From positions 1,030 through 46,231 of the forward strand of contig NZ_MPHK01000028.1 in the NCBI RefSeq assembly GCF_001957135.1: a stretch of DNA of 45,202 nucleotides, in the 5' to 3' direction. The notes beneath the pieces are model-generated. The model did no database searches. It was given only the letters and a program-made list of their open reading frames with translations, and was not told the origin of the DNA. Below, in pieces: positions 32,839 to 39,762 of this stretch. This DNA comes from Shewanella sp. UCD-KL21 (lineage in GTDB: Bacteria > Pseudomonadota > Gammaproteobacteria > Enterobacterales > Shewanellaceae). The translations under genes were made by a program, and so were the position numbers. Numbering within the stretch: position 1 is the stretch's first letter; the number at the start of each line of letters is the position of its first letter.

Positions 32839-33765
32839 ATGTCGGACTTAACTTTTGCAGTTTTAGTTGATGCAGAGAATGCTTCACAGAATCAATATGA
32901 GTCAATGCTTAATGAAGTAGAGAGGTATGGAACAGTTGCTATCAAGTGGATTTACGCGGACTGGACAATGCCTAATCAGAAAAGTTGGCAAAGTTTGCTT
33001 CATAAAACAGCTTCAAGCCCTAAACAGCAATTTCATTATGGAAAAGACGCCGCAGACCATGCATTAGTGATGGATGCTATCGAGCTAATTGGAAAGAATA
33101 GCCGTATAAATGCAGTATGCATAGTGTCAAGCGATGGTGGTTTTTATAGCCTTGCCCAAAGAGTGAGAGAGTATGGGTTACATGTGATGGCTATTGGTCG
33201 TGAAAATACCCCTGAACGTTTTCGTAAGGCTTGTCATAATTTTGTTTTATCGAAAAATTTATTGTCAACTCAGGAAAGCATAGATAAAAGTGATTTAGAT
33301 ACTTTATTGCTGAATGCATTTCACCGTTGTGCTGATACTAACGAGCCTGTGTATTTAGGGGATTTAGGGAGTATGTTGAAAAGTTTAGACTCTTCTTTTG
33401 ACCCTAGAACTTATCATTACACTAGTTTGAAAAGGTTAATTAAAGGTTGCGAACATTTGTTTGAGGTAGTGAATGAAAGCAATGATCGCTGCTTTATTTC
33501 TTTAACTTCCAATGTACAAGAAGGTTGTGAAATAACTAATGGAAAGATTAGGAGTTGGCTTGGTAATAAAAATTGTGGATTCATTGAGACATCTAGTGGC
33601 GATTTTTATTTTAAAGCTGAAGATATCATTGAGTGGAATGGCCGGGATGTGAAGGTTGGAACAGAGGTTAGTTTTTTGGCTGCAAAGTATGCAGCTCCAA
33701 CAGTGAATAGGGATAGTAATAAATGTCCGAAAGCAAGGTTAGTAACTCTGGTCTCGAATGGTTAA
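32839..33765 (+). CDS. NYN-domain ribonuclease with OST-HTH and cold-shock-like domains
   Basis: 308 residues. N-terminal NYN (PIN-like) nuclease of the LabA/MARF1 type: VLVDAENAS with Asp 11, KDAADHALVMDAIELI, and VSSDGGFYSLAQRVREYG. Then an OST-HTH/LOTUS domain (about 155-220, LGSMLKSLDSSF...YTSLKRLI). The C-terminal stretch of about 65 residues (GKIRSWLGNKNCGFIETSSGDFYFKAEDI...GTEVSF) looks like a cold-shock domain. All three domains point to RNA: cutting, guiding and binding. It starts 14 bp after viperin with a strong GGGAGG. Co-expression with viperin is near certain. Target RNA unknown. Confidence 0.85.
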   Translation: MSDLTFAVLVDAENASQNQYESMLNEVERYGTVAIKWIYADWTMPNQKSWQSLLHKTASSPKQQFHYGKDAADHALVMDAIELIGKNSRINAVCIVSSDGGFYSLAQRVREYGLHVMAIGRENTPERFRKACHNFVLSKNLLSTQESIDKSDLDTLLLNAFHRCADTNEPVYLGDLGSMLKSLDSSFDPRTYHYTSLKRLIKGCEHLFEVVNESNDRCFISLTSNVQEGCEITNGKIRSWLGNKNCGFIETSSGDFYFKAEDIIEWNGRDVKVGTEVSFLAAKYAAPTVNRDSNKCPKARLVTLVSNG

Positions 33766-34017
33766 AGTAGTTATTGAATTTTAACTATTTGGTCGCATCG
33801 AAGTAGATATGTAGCTTTGTTAAATTTATCTAGTATATTTTTTACACTAAATGTGGTGACCAAAATATGACTCGTGGTGACCAAGTAGTCATTAAATGGT
33901 GTAAATTGGATATTTCTATAACTCTATTTTGTTTGGGTTATCATTATGTTTTAAAAGGAAAAGTTGATTGATGTTGATGGTGTTCAATTTATGTCGATTA
34001 ACAGCATTTGGTCTTTA
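33766..34017. other. Right end of island, non-coding, with two phased arm-type repeats
   Basis: No gene. TGGTGACCAAA at 33854-33864 and TGGTGACCAAG at 33875-33885 are 21 bp apart (two helical turns), in the same orientation as the three units at 1221-1253. The distance to the att core is about 130 bp. These are the right-hand counterparts of the putative integrase arm sites. Confidence 0.6.
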
Positions 34018-34071
34018 AGCGGTCTCCAAAACCGATGGTTGCGAGTTCGAGTCTTGCTACCCCTGCCAAAT
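34018..34071. repeat. attR: 54-bp copy of tRNA-Trp 3' end
   Basis: Exact copy of 1057-1110 lacking the 5' half of the tRNA. It is also the left boundary of the next element, whose integrase gene lies 90 bp away with its 3' end toward this site. Confidence 0.92.
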
Positions 34072-34076
34072 AAAAC

Positions 34077-34108
34077 AACGGCTTGCATAGAAATATGCGA
34101 GCCGTTTT
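34077..34108. terminator. Displaced tRNA-Trp terminator
   Basis: AACGGCTTGCATA / TATGCGAGCCGTT (34077-34089 and 34094-34106), GAAA loop, TT tail. The hairpin follows the att copy in the same way as the hairpin at 1115 follows the intact tRNA, so it is either the original chromosomal terminator or the one brought by the second element. Confidence 0.65.
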
Positions 34109-34161
34109 CAATTCTGTAGAATATAGCGTAGAAAATGAAACTTTCATTTTCGAATTTATAT

Positions 34162-35172
34162 TCACTTCGTACTGCTGCCAATTGTCGGCACTACAGTCAC
34201 TTTGCGGTCATATGTGTTCAATTGCGCCATAGTCTTGTGACCTGAGAATTGTTGTTTTTGTGACAATGTACCTTCAAAGTCAGAGATACCTTTAGCTTTA
34301 ATATCATGAAATGTAAACGTACGTTCGATATTTGGGTAATCTTGTTCCATTTTTAGCATTGCTCGCTTCCATGCACTACGTAACCCTTCTGCAGTAAGAT
34401 TCCCACCATTGTTTTTATTGATGACATAGGTACTGGCAAACTCTTTGTGCAATAGCTTTGCTTCATCAATTACTGCTCTTAGTCTGTTAGACCATTCTTT
34501 TATCTGTTTTTTACCTGTTTTTCCTTGCTGAATAAAAATTCCATCGTCATATATTTGCTCCCAAGTGAGCTGAAGTACGTCGCCTTGTCTTGCTGCACAT
34601 AGGTAACTTATCTCGATGGCGATACGTAGGCGCGCTTCTGTACATGCCATTAGCGCATTGTATTCAGTATCGGTGATGTATCTGTCACGGGGCTTTATTT
34701 TAAATTTTTTAATTCCTTTGGCCGGATTTGTTTTGCATCGTCCACGCTCGTAGCCCCAAGCAAACACTACACTGGCTGCAGATAATTCATGATTTGCTTG
34801 TGTTTTACTATTTTCCCCACGTGAATCCATATATTGACGTAGATGGCGTGGCTCAACATTATCAGGTTTCATTTCACCAAATACTTTCACCAAATTGTTA
34901 ATCTCTATTTTGCGGTCTTTCTGCGTTCTTGCTGCAAGGTCATTAAAGTTCTGGCTGCCTAAATAATCAATTGCTAGGCGACTGACGGTGTAGTCTAAAC
35001 TCGTGGTTTGCAGTTCGCGTTCGTAGGCCTCCCATACTTCAGCTGGTGTTGCTGTTATTTTACATAGCACCTTTGTTGAGTTAAGTCGTTTAAGTATGAA
35101 GCTCTCAGGCACTCCTGAACGCTTATGTACATAAACAGATGGTGGCAAGCCAGAGATTTTAGGTTTACGCAT
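34162..35172 (-). CDS. Phage-type tyrosine integrase of the second element
   Basis: 336 residues. Core-binding domain then catalytic domain: Arg in LCAARQGDVLQLTW, FHDIKAKGISDFEG at the His-x-x-(Lys/Arg) box with Lys instead of Arg, GHKTMAQLNTYDRKV with His and Tyr. The gene ends 90 bp from the tRNA-Trp 3' fragment, the usual position of an integrase beside its own att site, so the element extending rightward also targets tRNA-Trp. Its start overlaps the DUF4224 gene by 8 bases. Confidence 0.92.
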   Translation of the reverse strand: MRKPKISGLPPSVYVHKRSGVPESFILKRLNSTKVLCKITATPAEVWEAYERELQTTSLDYTVSRLAIDYLGSQNFNDLAARTQKDRKIEINNLVKVFGEMKPDNVEPRHLRQYMDSRGENSKTQANHELSAASVVFAWGYERGRCKTNPAKGIKKFKIKPRDRYITDTEYNALMACTEARLRIAIEISYLCAARQGDVLQLTWEQIYDDGIFIQQGKTGKKQIKEWSNRLRAVIDEAKLLHKEFASTYVINKNNGGNLTAEGLRSAWKRAMLKMEQDYPNIERTFTFHDIKAKGISDFEGTLSQKQQFSGHKTMAQLNTYDRKVTVVPTIGSSTK

Positions 35173-35380
35173 TTATGGCTCCAAAATTTGGTTGAAGGGT
35201 TTTATTTTGACTGTGAACCCCAGATTCGTGAGGTGTGTTTACAAATTTCCAAGTAACAGATGGCCGTCCATCATTCCGAACGTAATGCTTGATGCCTTGA
35301 CGTTTAAGCCATTTAACTTGGGCTGCTGCTTGTGTTAAACCTGAGAGTTTCTGAAGTTCTTCTGTAGTTAGTAGTGACAT
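35165..35380 (-). CDS. DUF4224 protein, integrase partner
   Basis: 71 residues: LLTTEELQKLSGLTQAAAQVKWLKRQGIKHYVRNDGRPSVTW is the DUF4224 signature, a small helix-turn-helix-like protein nearly always encoded directly upstream of this integrase type. Probably an excisionase or integration accessory factor. The start is preceded by AGGAGAAAAA. Co-transcribed with the integrase. Confidence 0.88.
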   Translation of the reverse strand: MSLLTTEELQKLSGLTQAAAQVKWLKRQGIKHYVRNDGRPSVTWKFVNTPHESGVHSQNKTLQPNFGAINA

Positions 35381-35767
35381 TTTTTCTCCTTTTCAATTAC
35401 TGACGGTGCTGAAGTTGAAGCTAGTATTTCAGTTGTTGTCGTAATCCATAAAAAAAGATTATGCCCGAATTCTAATAAATATTTTTTGCTTTTAAGTTGT
35501 AACGTGTTGAAATTTAGACTTTAAGTTTCATGTGGATATAAAGTGAAAATAAAAAAAATAAAAAATAAAAAATATTTTTACATTGCCTATATATGGATGT
35601 CTTTTCATTGCTGAGAACAGCCGTGTTTTTTACTAAATTCAATGCTGATGTGTGATTGGCTCAAGAAGATCTGTTTACAGAAAGGATCGATTTTGTAGAA
35701 GGTGTGATATTAAATTCAGTATTTAACTTAAATCAAAGTGTCACCCTTCTATCTGTTACCAACTGTT
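35381..35767. other. AT-rich intergenic region
   Basis: About 75 % AT, with homopolymeric A stretches around 35548-35575. It must contain the integrase promoter. I see no repeats, operator or gene; forward frames starting near 35656 lack coding character. Confidence 0.55.
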
Positions 35768-35893
35768 TTAATTATTGTTGTTATTTTTATTTACCTTATC
35801 TTTATTTGCTTCATCTCTATGCGCTGCTAATGCTCTGCGTGCGAGAAATATACAGCCAACAATCAGTAAAACTAGTGGTACGATAAATTCCAT
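35768..35893 (-). CDS. 41-residue single-pass membrane protein
   Basis: MEFIVPLVLLIVGCIFLARR followed by a polar tail rich in Lys, Asp and Asn (DKVNKNNNNN). One N-terminal membrane helix; GGAG lies 7 bases before the ATG. Third in a leftward run of three small genes. No family recognised. Confidence 0.55.
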   Translation of the reverse strand: MEFIVPLVLLIVGCIFLARRALAAHRDEANKDKVNKNNNNN

Positions 35894-35909
35894 CTCATGT
35901 CTCCATTGT

Positions 35910-36143
35910 TTAGATAAATTTAAAAAACACATATTGGCACTTAGTCCAACAGCTTGGTGGACTGACTAGCTCATCGTATTTTTTGTCATAGACATATAAA
36001 CCCCATTGAAATTTCAAATGCATAACAACTATCGGTACAAGGTAGATGCTGTTATTGAGTGTGAAATACAGGTAGCCACAAATGATTGAGACGACCAACA
36101 TGAAAATATAGGGTGTTAGTTTCGCTAATAATTGTTCTGACAT
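35910..36143 (-). CDS. Small two-helix membrane protein
   Basis: 77 residues from the ATG at 36143 (MSEQLLAKLTPYIFMLVVSI); a longer in-frame start at 36245 would overlap the preceding gene by about 100 bases and is disfavoured. Two hydrophobic segments (about 11-27 and 30-45), then a soluble tail. Starts 4 bases after the upstream stop, so likely translationally coupled. Function unknown. Confidence 0.55.
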   Translation of the reverse strand: MSEQLLAKLTPYIFMLVVSIICGYLYFTLNNSIYLVPIVVMHLKFQWGLYVYDKKYDELVSPPSCWTKCQYVFFKFI

Positions 36144-36147
36144 ATGA

Positions 36148-36369
36148 TTAAAATCCACTATCAAAATCATTGTCGAAACTAGAATCAAAGCTGCTATCAA
36201 AACTACTTTCAAAGCTAGAGTCACAGGATGAGAATGAGTCATCAAAACCGAGATTCGTTGTCGTTTCGGTTACGCCGTATGGATTACCATTAATATCTAC
36301 TTGTGAGCCTGAAATCATCGGTGTGCCGTCGATATTTACAATGGGTTGAGCACTGTTTAATTTAGTCAT
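36148..36369 (-). CDS. Small acidic Ser/Asp/Phe-repeat protein
   Basis: 73 residues. The front half (VNIDGTPMISGSQVDINGNPYGVTE) is a compact motif with repeated D(I)G/NG turns. The rear half is a low-complexity tandem of S-S-F-D/E units (residues about 47-73). Shine-Dalgarno AAAGGA before the ATG. First of three leftward small genes. The low-complexity tail suggests an interaction or secretion-related role, but none is known to me. Confidence 0.6.
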   Translation of the reverse strand: MTKLNSAQPIVNIDGTPMISGSQVDINGNPYGVTETTTNLGFDDSFSSCDSSFESSFDSSFDSSFDNDFDSGF

Positions 36370-36617
36370 GAGTTATCCTTTTTCATCGATTTTATTTTTA
36401 GTTCTCTATACAAGTTAATGAAAAAATGCTAAAAAGCAAACTTGTTTGACTGCAACGCTCAGCAACAAAAAGTTTGTTAAATTCTGCTTATTTCCTTTTC
36501 TATTATCTTCACTTTTTCGCACAAAAAAATTAATTACTTCTCATTGTTCGTACGCTTTTATTCGATAGAATTCGGCATTAAACAGCAAAAGTCGGCACGA
36601 TTTTTTGCGACAAAACG

Positions 36618-37038
36618 GCTTGTGATAACAAGCTTTCAAAGCGCGTATTTGGGCGTTGACGAAGTCAGCGCCCAAAGGAGCACGCGCATGTACAGCTGGT
36701 CTGTACTAACCGTATTTTAGTTTTGCCCTAGCAAAATTTAGGCGTTAATTTGGGACAAATTCATGGCTAAACCCCAAGTCTTTTCGGTAGAAAAGCTAAG
36801 CGGCGACGGAGGGGACAAATGTGGAACACATCCCTCTATCGGCAGCGGCAGAAATGCGGTTAGTACAGAGCGTAGCTCGGTGCATGCGCGGCTTATGTCT
36901 TGAAGTGCTAGAACGGAGTTCGTAAGCCAGCGATGATGACGAGTCATCAGAGTGGGCGGGCGCTTCATGACATATGAGTGATTTGCAAAGCAAGTTGCTC
37001 ATCAGGCAAGGCCTGGCTTGGTAGCGATGTTCATCGCT
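36618..37038. other. Hairpin-dense non-coding region (candidate origin of transfer/replication or structured RNA)
   Basis: The 36370-37017 gap has no gene but holds at least seven perfect or near-perfect hairpins: GCTTGT-gata-ACAAGC (36618-36633); TTTGGGCGTTGAC-gaa-GTCAGCGCCCAAA (36648-36676, one G-T pair) nested in GCGCGT/ACGCGC; GTACAG/CTGTAC (36690-36706); TTTTGC/GCAAAA (36721-36736); CTTTTC/GAAAAG (36779-36794); ATGTG/CACAT inside GAGGG/CCCTC (about 36809-36836); TGATGAC/GTCATCA (36934-36949); AGCGATG/CATCGCT (37023-37038). GC content is well above the flanks. The adjacent gene resembles replication/mobilisation proteins. Confidence 0.55.
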
Positions 37039-37158
37039 ATTTTCATCCCGACAGGAATAAATCAGTTTAACGGCATGAATTACGAGACATGTGGTGATAA
37101 TTTGCAGTGCCTGACACTACTTATTGATATCAATAATTCAAAGAATACGGATATCACT

Positions 37159-38055
37159 ATGCACACACATCAAGCGTTACAGAATGCAATTAACGTAAGC
37201 GTTTATGAGGCAGGGGATAAGGCTGAAAAGTTTCAGCCTTATCTGTTTATTCATATGCGTTATTTCTGCGGCGCTAACAATAATCAAACGGGCAAAGCTC
37301 GAAGGGAACTCACCATCAAAATAGTCGCCCGATTTGGGGTGACGTCTCCGACGATTATTGCCTGGCTTTACGGTATTTCTCAACGACAAGCCTTAGAGCA
37401 TTTAAACAAGCTCATGAAGGAGAAGTTAGTCAATATGGTCATCACTCATCGATCCTTAGATAATCGCGTCTATGTGCTCGATTATGCAGGGGCTAAATAT
37501 GCTGAGGAGTTACTGTCAGTGGCCGTGTATTTTCGCTCAGGCGATAACCCGTCATTAAGAGTTAACTTGAATACCGTGATGCATGATTTGATGATGCAGT
37601 ATATCCAGCTACGAGGCGTACATAATAAAAGTAAGGATGGTGAAGACAATGTGTTTTGGCACTCTGTAGTGACTGAGCCGGAGTTTAAAAGGCTATTTAA
37701 GTCTTATGATGTGAGAAACGTCGACGGTATTGTGCTGGAAGTGTCTGGCAGCGTTACAGCGATTGAAATGGAGCATTCATTTAAGAGTAAGGCGGCAAGG
37801 CAAACTATTCTATTGAAATGGCTGCACGGCCTCAATCATGGCTATTACGATAAAGTGATGTTGTTCTCGCAATCACAGCAGATATTCAGCGATATAAAAC
37901 GATTACATGAGCAACTGTTTAATGAGATGAGTACCAGAATCGATAAAAAGACCCGCCAGCCATTACTAACAGAATCCGACGTCGAGTTATTACAAAGCAG
38001 AATGATTTACAGAACGGTTTTTTGCAGTGAATTAGAAAAGATTTTCTATCAATAA
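37159..38055 (+). CDS. Replication-relaxation / MobC-like winged-helix protein
   Basis: 298 residues from the ATG at 37159. The reading frame is open from 37018, but that start lies in a hairpin; an ATG at 37075 is also possible, and none has a clear Shine-Dalgarno. A winged helix (RFGVTSPTIIAWLYGISQRQALEHLNKLMKEKLV) is followed by a C-terminal region with VDGIVLEVSGSVTAIEMEHSFKSKAARQTILLKW, the D-E-x-E-x-K pattern of the replication-relaxation/MobC family, related to restriction-like nuclease folds. The role would be replication initiation or plasmid-type mobilisation. No relaxase is nearby. Confidence 0.55.
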   Translation: MHTHQALQNAINVSVYEAGDKAEKFQPYLFIHMRYFCGANNNQTGKARRELTIKIVARFGVTSPTIIAWLYGISQRQALEHLNKLMKEKLVNMVITHRSLDNRVYVLDYAGAKYAEELLSVAVYFRSGDNPSLRVNLNTVMHDLMMQYIQLRGVHNKSKDGEDNVFWHSVVTEPEFKRLFKSYDVRNVDGIVLEVSGSVTAIEMEHSFKSKAARQTILLKWLHGLNHGYYDKVMLFSQSQQIFSDIKRLHEQLFNEMSTRIDKKTRQPLLTESDVELLQSRMIYRTVFCSELEKIFYQ

Positions 38056-38062
38056 TATCAAG

Positions 38063-38084
38063 AAAGGCGCCGAAAGGTGCCTTT
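38063..38084 (+). terminator. Hairpin terminator after the MobC-like gene
   Basis: AAAGGCGCC-GAAA-GGTGCCTTT, 9-bp stem (one G-T pair), short T tail. Confidence 0.65.
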
Positions 38085-38577
38085 AAAACGAAGGCTTCTA
38101 GCATCACATCTGTGTTAAGTCACATCAATAAACCACAATACGATGGTTCACCTACGCCATTTTACTTTGGCGCCCAAACGGAAAAAAAGGCGCTATGCCT
38201 TTTTCCCGCTATTGTTGCGGTCCTAACACCCCAAATATTTTAAACATCTTTAGTTGAAAAAATTTTATAACGATATAGCTCTTATACCGATATGTTCTCA
38301 GATTTCCGCATGGTGAGCTAACAATAGCTAGGCTTCGAGACGAGGCATTTTCAGTTTTTATGGCTTTTTTGCTGTAGTTGTAGGGCCTTATATATACATA
38401 CAAACAACTATGGATAATTTTGGTAGTTGAAGTAAAAAATCATGCAATGAGCATGATTTTTGTTGACGTGATTTTATGGTTAGTCGTTTAAGTCGTATGC
38501 AATACACCTCATGACTTAAAAGGAGGACAATTTATAGTCTACTTTGATGTTTTTTAGAATTCTTCCCCCTAAAAAAA
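38085..38577. other. Gene-free stretch with two bidirectional terminator hairpins
   Basis: AAAAAGGC-gctat-GCCTTTTT (38184-38204) and AAAAATCATGC-aatga-GCATGATTTTT (38435-38461) are perfect and could terminate in both directions. The rest shows no gene; a 64-codon leftward frame at 38209-38403 lacks a ribosome-binding site and coding character. Confidence 0.6.
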
Positions 38578-38597
38578 GCGAACCTATACAGGTCCGC
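38571..38597 (-). terminator. Terminator of the 38617-39006 gene
   Basis: On the minus strand GCGGACC-tgtata-GGTTCGC is followed by seven T. It is closely similar to the terminator of the paralogous gene at 44319-44337. Confidence 0.8.
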
Positions 38598-38616
38598 GAG
38601 TTGGTTGCTAATGACA

Positions 38617-39006
38617 TTAATTTAATGCATTAACGTATTCTGCCCAAAGTGGCGCTGCGAATTCAAAATAATCTGTCGGGCATAAGCCGAACATTGTCTG
38701 AAACTCAAGGCTGTACATCTCACAAAAGGCAGTAATCTCATCTTTATACATTAGTATTATTTTTATCATATCCACTCCTGTTAAGTATTGAACGCCTGAA
38801 TTGGCGTGCTTATATAAGAGCGATTCACTAATACTGATGCCAAGCATGTGCCCTTCTTTATCTAAATGTAGATAAATGTATCGTTCAAACCATAATTTTG
38901 CAGTTCCATTATCACTGTCAACATTTGCCAGTAGTAATAGAGAGTAGTTTTCAGTGATACGGTTGCTAGATTTAGGGTATAAACGAAATACTTGAGATTG
39001 GTCCAT
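38617..39006 (-). CDS. Hypothetical protein, paralog of 44348-44752
   Basis: 129 residues, no signal peptide, mixed alpha/beta. It shares with the protein at 44348 the stretches LLLA, YIYLH, GISISESLL, QYLxGxD, AFCExxxxEFxxxFGxxPxxYFExA. No known family. Both paralogs have matching terminators and a leader inverted repeat (39016-39042 here). They flank the 39411-44154 gene cluster on both sides. Possibly a small regulator or immunity-like protein. Confidence 0.7.
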   Translation of the reverse strand: MDQSQVFRLYPKSSNRITENYSLLLLANVDSDNGTAKLWFERYIYLHLDKEGHMLGISISESLLYKHANSGVQYLTGVDMIKIILMYKDEITAFCEMYSLEFQTMFGLCPTDYFEFAAPLWAEYVNALN

Positions 39007-39015
39007 AATTGACTC

Positions 39016-39042
39016 CTAGTTATTGTCCTCGCTAATAACTAG
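39016..39042 (-). promoter_or_regulatory. Leader inverted repeat of the 38617 gene
   Basis: CTAGTTATT / AATAACTAG, perfect 9-bp arms with a 9-nt loop containing GAGGAC on the minus strand. It sits 10 bp before the start codon and includes part of the Shine-Dalgarno (TAGGAG). Related inverted repeats precede 44752 and 45042. Confidence 0.6.
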
Positions 39043-39410
39043 GTGCTCAATGGGATAATTATGGAATGTAGTGCATGCTTGGGTTAATTCAGTTCTGGAT
39101 ACCAGAATATTAATCTTGTAGTAGTTGGGTGAATTGGGCCACTTGCTTAGAAGTTTTCTGTCCTTGAATGGGTCAGGGGGCTTAGCCCACTTTTGCCCAT
39201 AAATAAGCTATACATGCCCTATAACGGTGGCTAATTTTCATTGGATAGTACACTCATTGAACTTGATGTCTTAAAGGTCAAGTTAAGTCAGCCAGTTTAA
39301 TCAATGTTTTTTATATTTAAATGGTTGATTTTGCTACTTGAAAGGTAGAAATTGAATAGGTAATTATGCTTATATATATTTTTTACTAAAGGCATTAATG
39401 GGGAGGGGCT
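39043..39410. other. Gene-free stretch before the 39411-44154 cluster
   Basis: No gene seen. AACTTGA (39260-39266) and TCAAGTT (39278-39284) form a 7-bp inverted repeat that may be an operator of the rightward cluster. Otherwise unremarkable. Confidence 0.5.
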
Positions 39411-39758
39411 GTGGCAAGAAGAGGTGGTGGTTTAAGAGCTGTAATTAAAGTAGCTAAAGCTATTGATAAGGCTGGAAAGCAAGCTGCTAGAGAAGCTGAA
39501 CGTAGGCAAAAAGCAATAGCTAGAGAAGAGGCTAAAGCTGAGAGAGAGTATCAAAAGCAATTAAGGGAGCGTGAGCGAGATGTATTACGACAGGAAAAAG
39601 ATCGGGTTAGCCAAGCTAGGCAAGCGGAAAAGTTAAATACTGCTCAAGCAAAGCAACAGTTCAAAGATTCTCTTATTGATGCCCAAGAAGAATATGCTGA
39701 GAGGTGCTCTGAAAGAGCAGCCTTACGTAAACAATTTGTCAATGCTGTACTAAGGTAG
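39411..39758 (+). CDS. Charged coiled-coil protein
   Basis: 115 residues starting at GTG after GGGGAGGGG. Almost wholly helical and very rich in Arg, Lys, Glu, Ala and Gln (AREAERRQKAIAREEAKAEREYQKQ), with a Gly/Arg-rich start (ARRGGG). It probably forms a coiled coil or binds nucleic acid. First gene of a rightward cluster, 4 bp before the GIY-YIG gene, so probably a partner of it; that protein also has a long coiled coil. Confidence 0.65.
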   Translation: MARRGGGLRAVIKVAKAIDKAGKQAAREAERRQKAIAREEAKAEREYQKQLRERERDVLRQEKDRVSQARQAEKLNTAQAKQQFKDSLIDAQEEYAERCSERAALRKQFVNAVLR

Positions 39759-39762
39759 TCAT

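Larger units (their letters stand above)
1111..34071. mobile_element. Genomic island integrated at tRNA-Trp (~33 kb)
   Basis: The island is bounded by the 54-bp tRNA-Trp 3' repeat. Cargo: a large DrmAB/MORC/McrBC defence cassette (3023-21114), a regulator-excisionase-integrase module (21523-23474), a recombinase trio (24045-29845), a small membrane/secreted operon, and a viperin-NYN ribonuclease pair. Repeats of TGGTGACCAAA lie near each end. The integrase at 22072 is internal rather than next to an att site, and decayed recombinase and methyltransferase fragments sit at the left end. The island is therefore probably a composite of successive insertions. Confidence 0.85.

Noticed and set aside
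36738..37002. Leftward ORFs of 68-76 codons in the hairpin-rich gap
   Set aside because: No ribosome-binding sites. Composition is driven by the GC-rich stem-loops and the two frames overlap each other.
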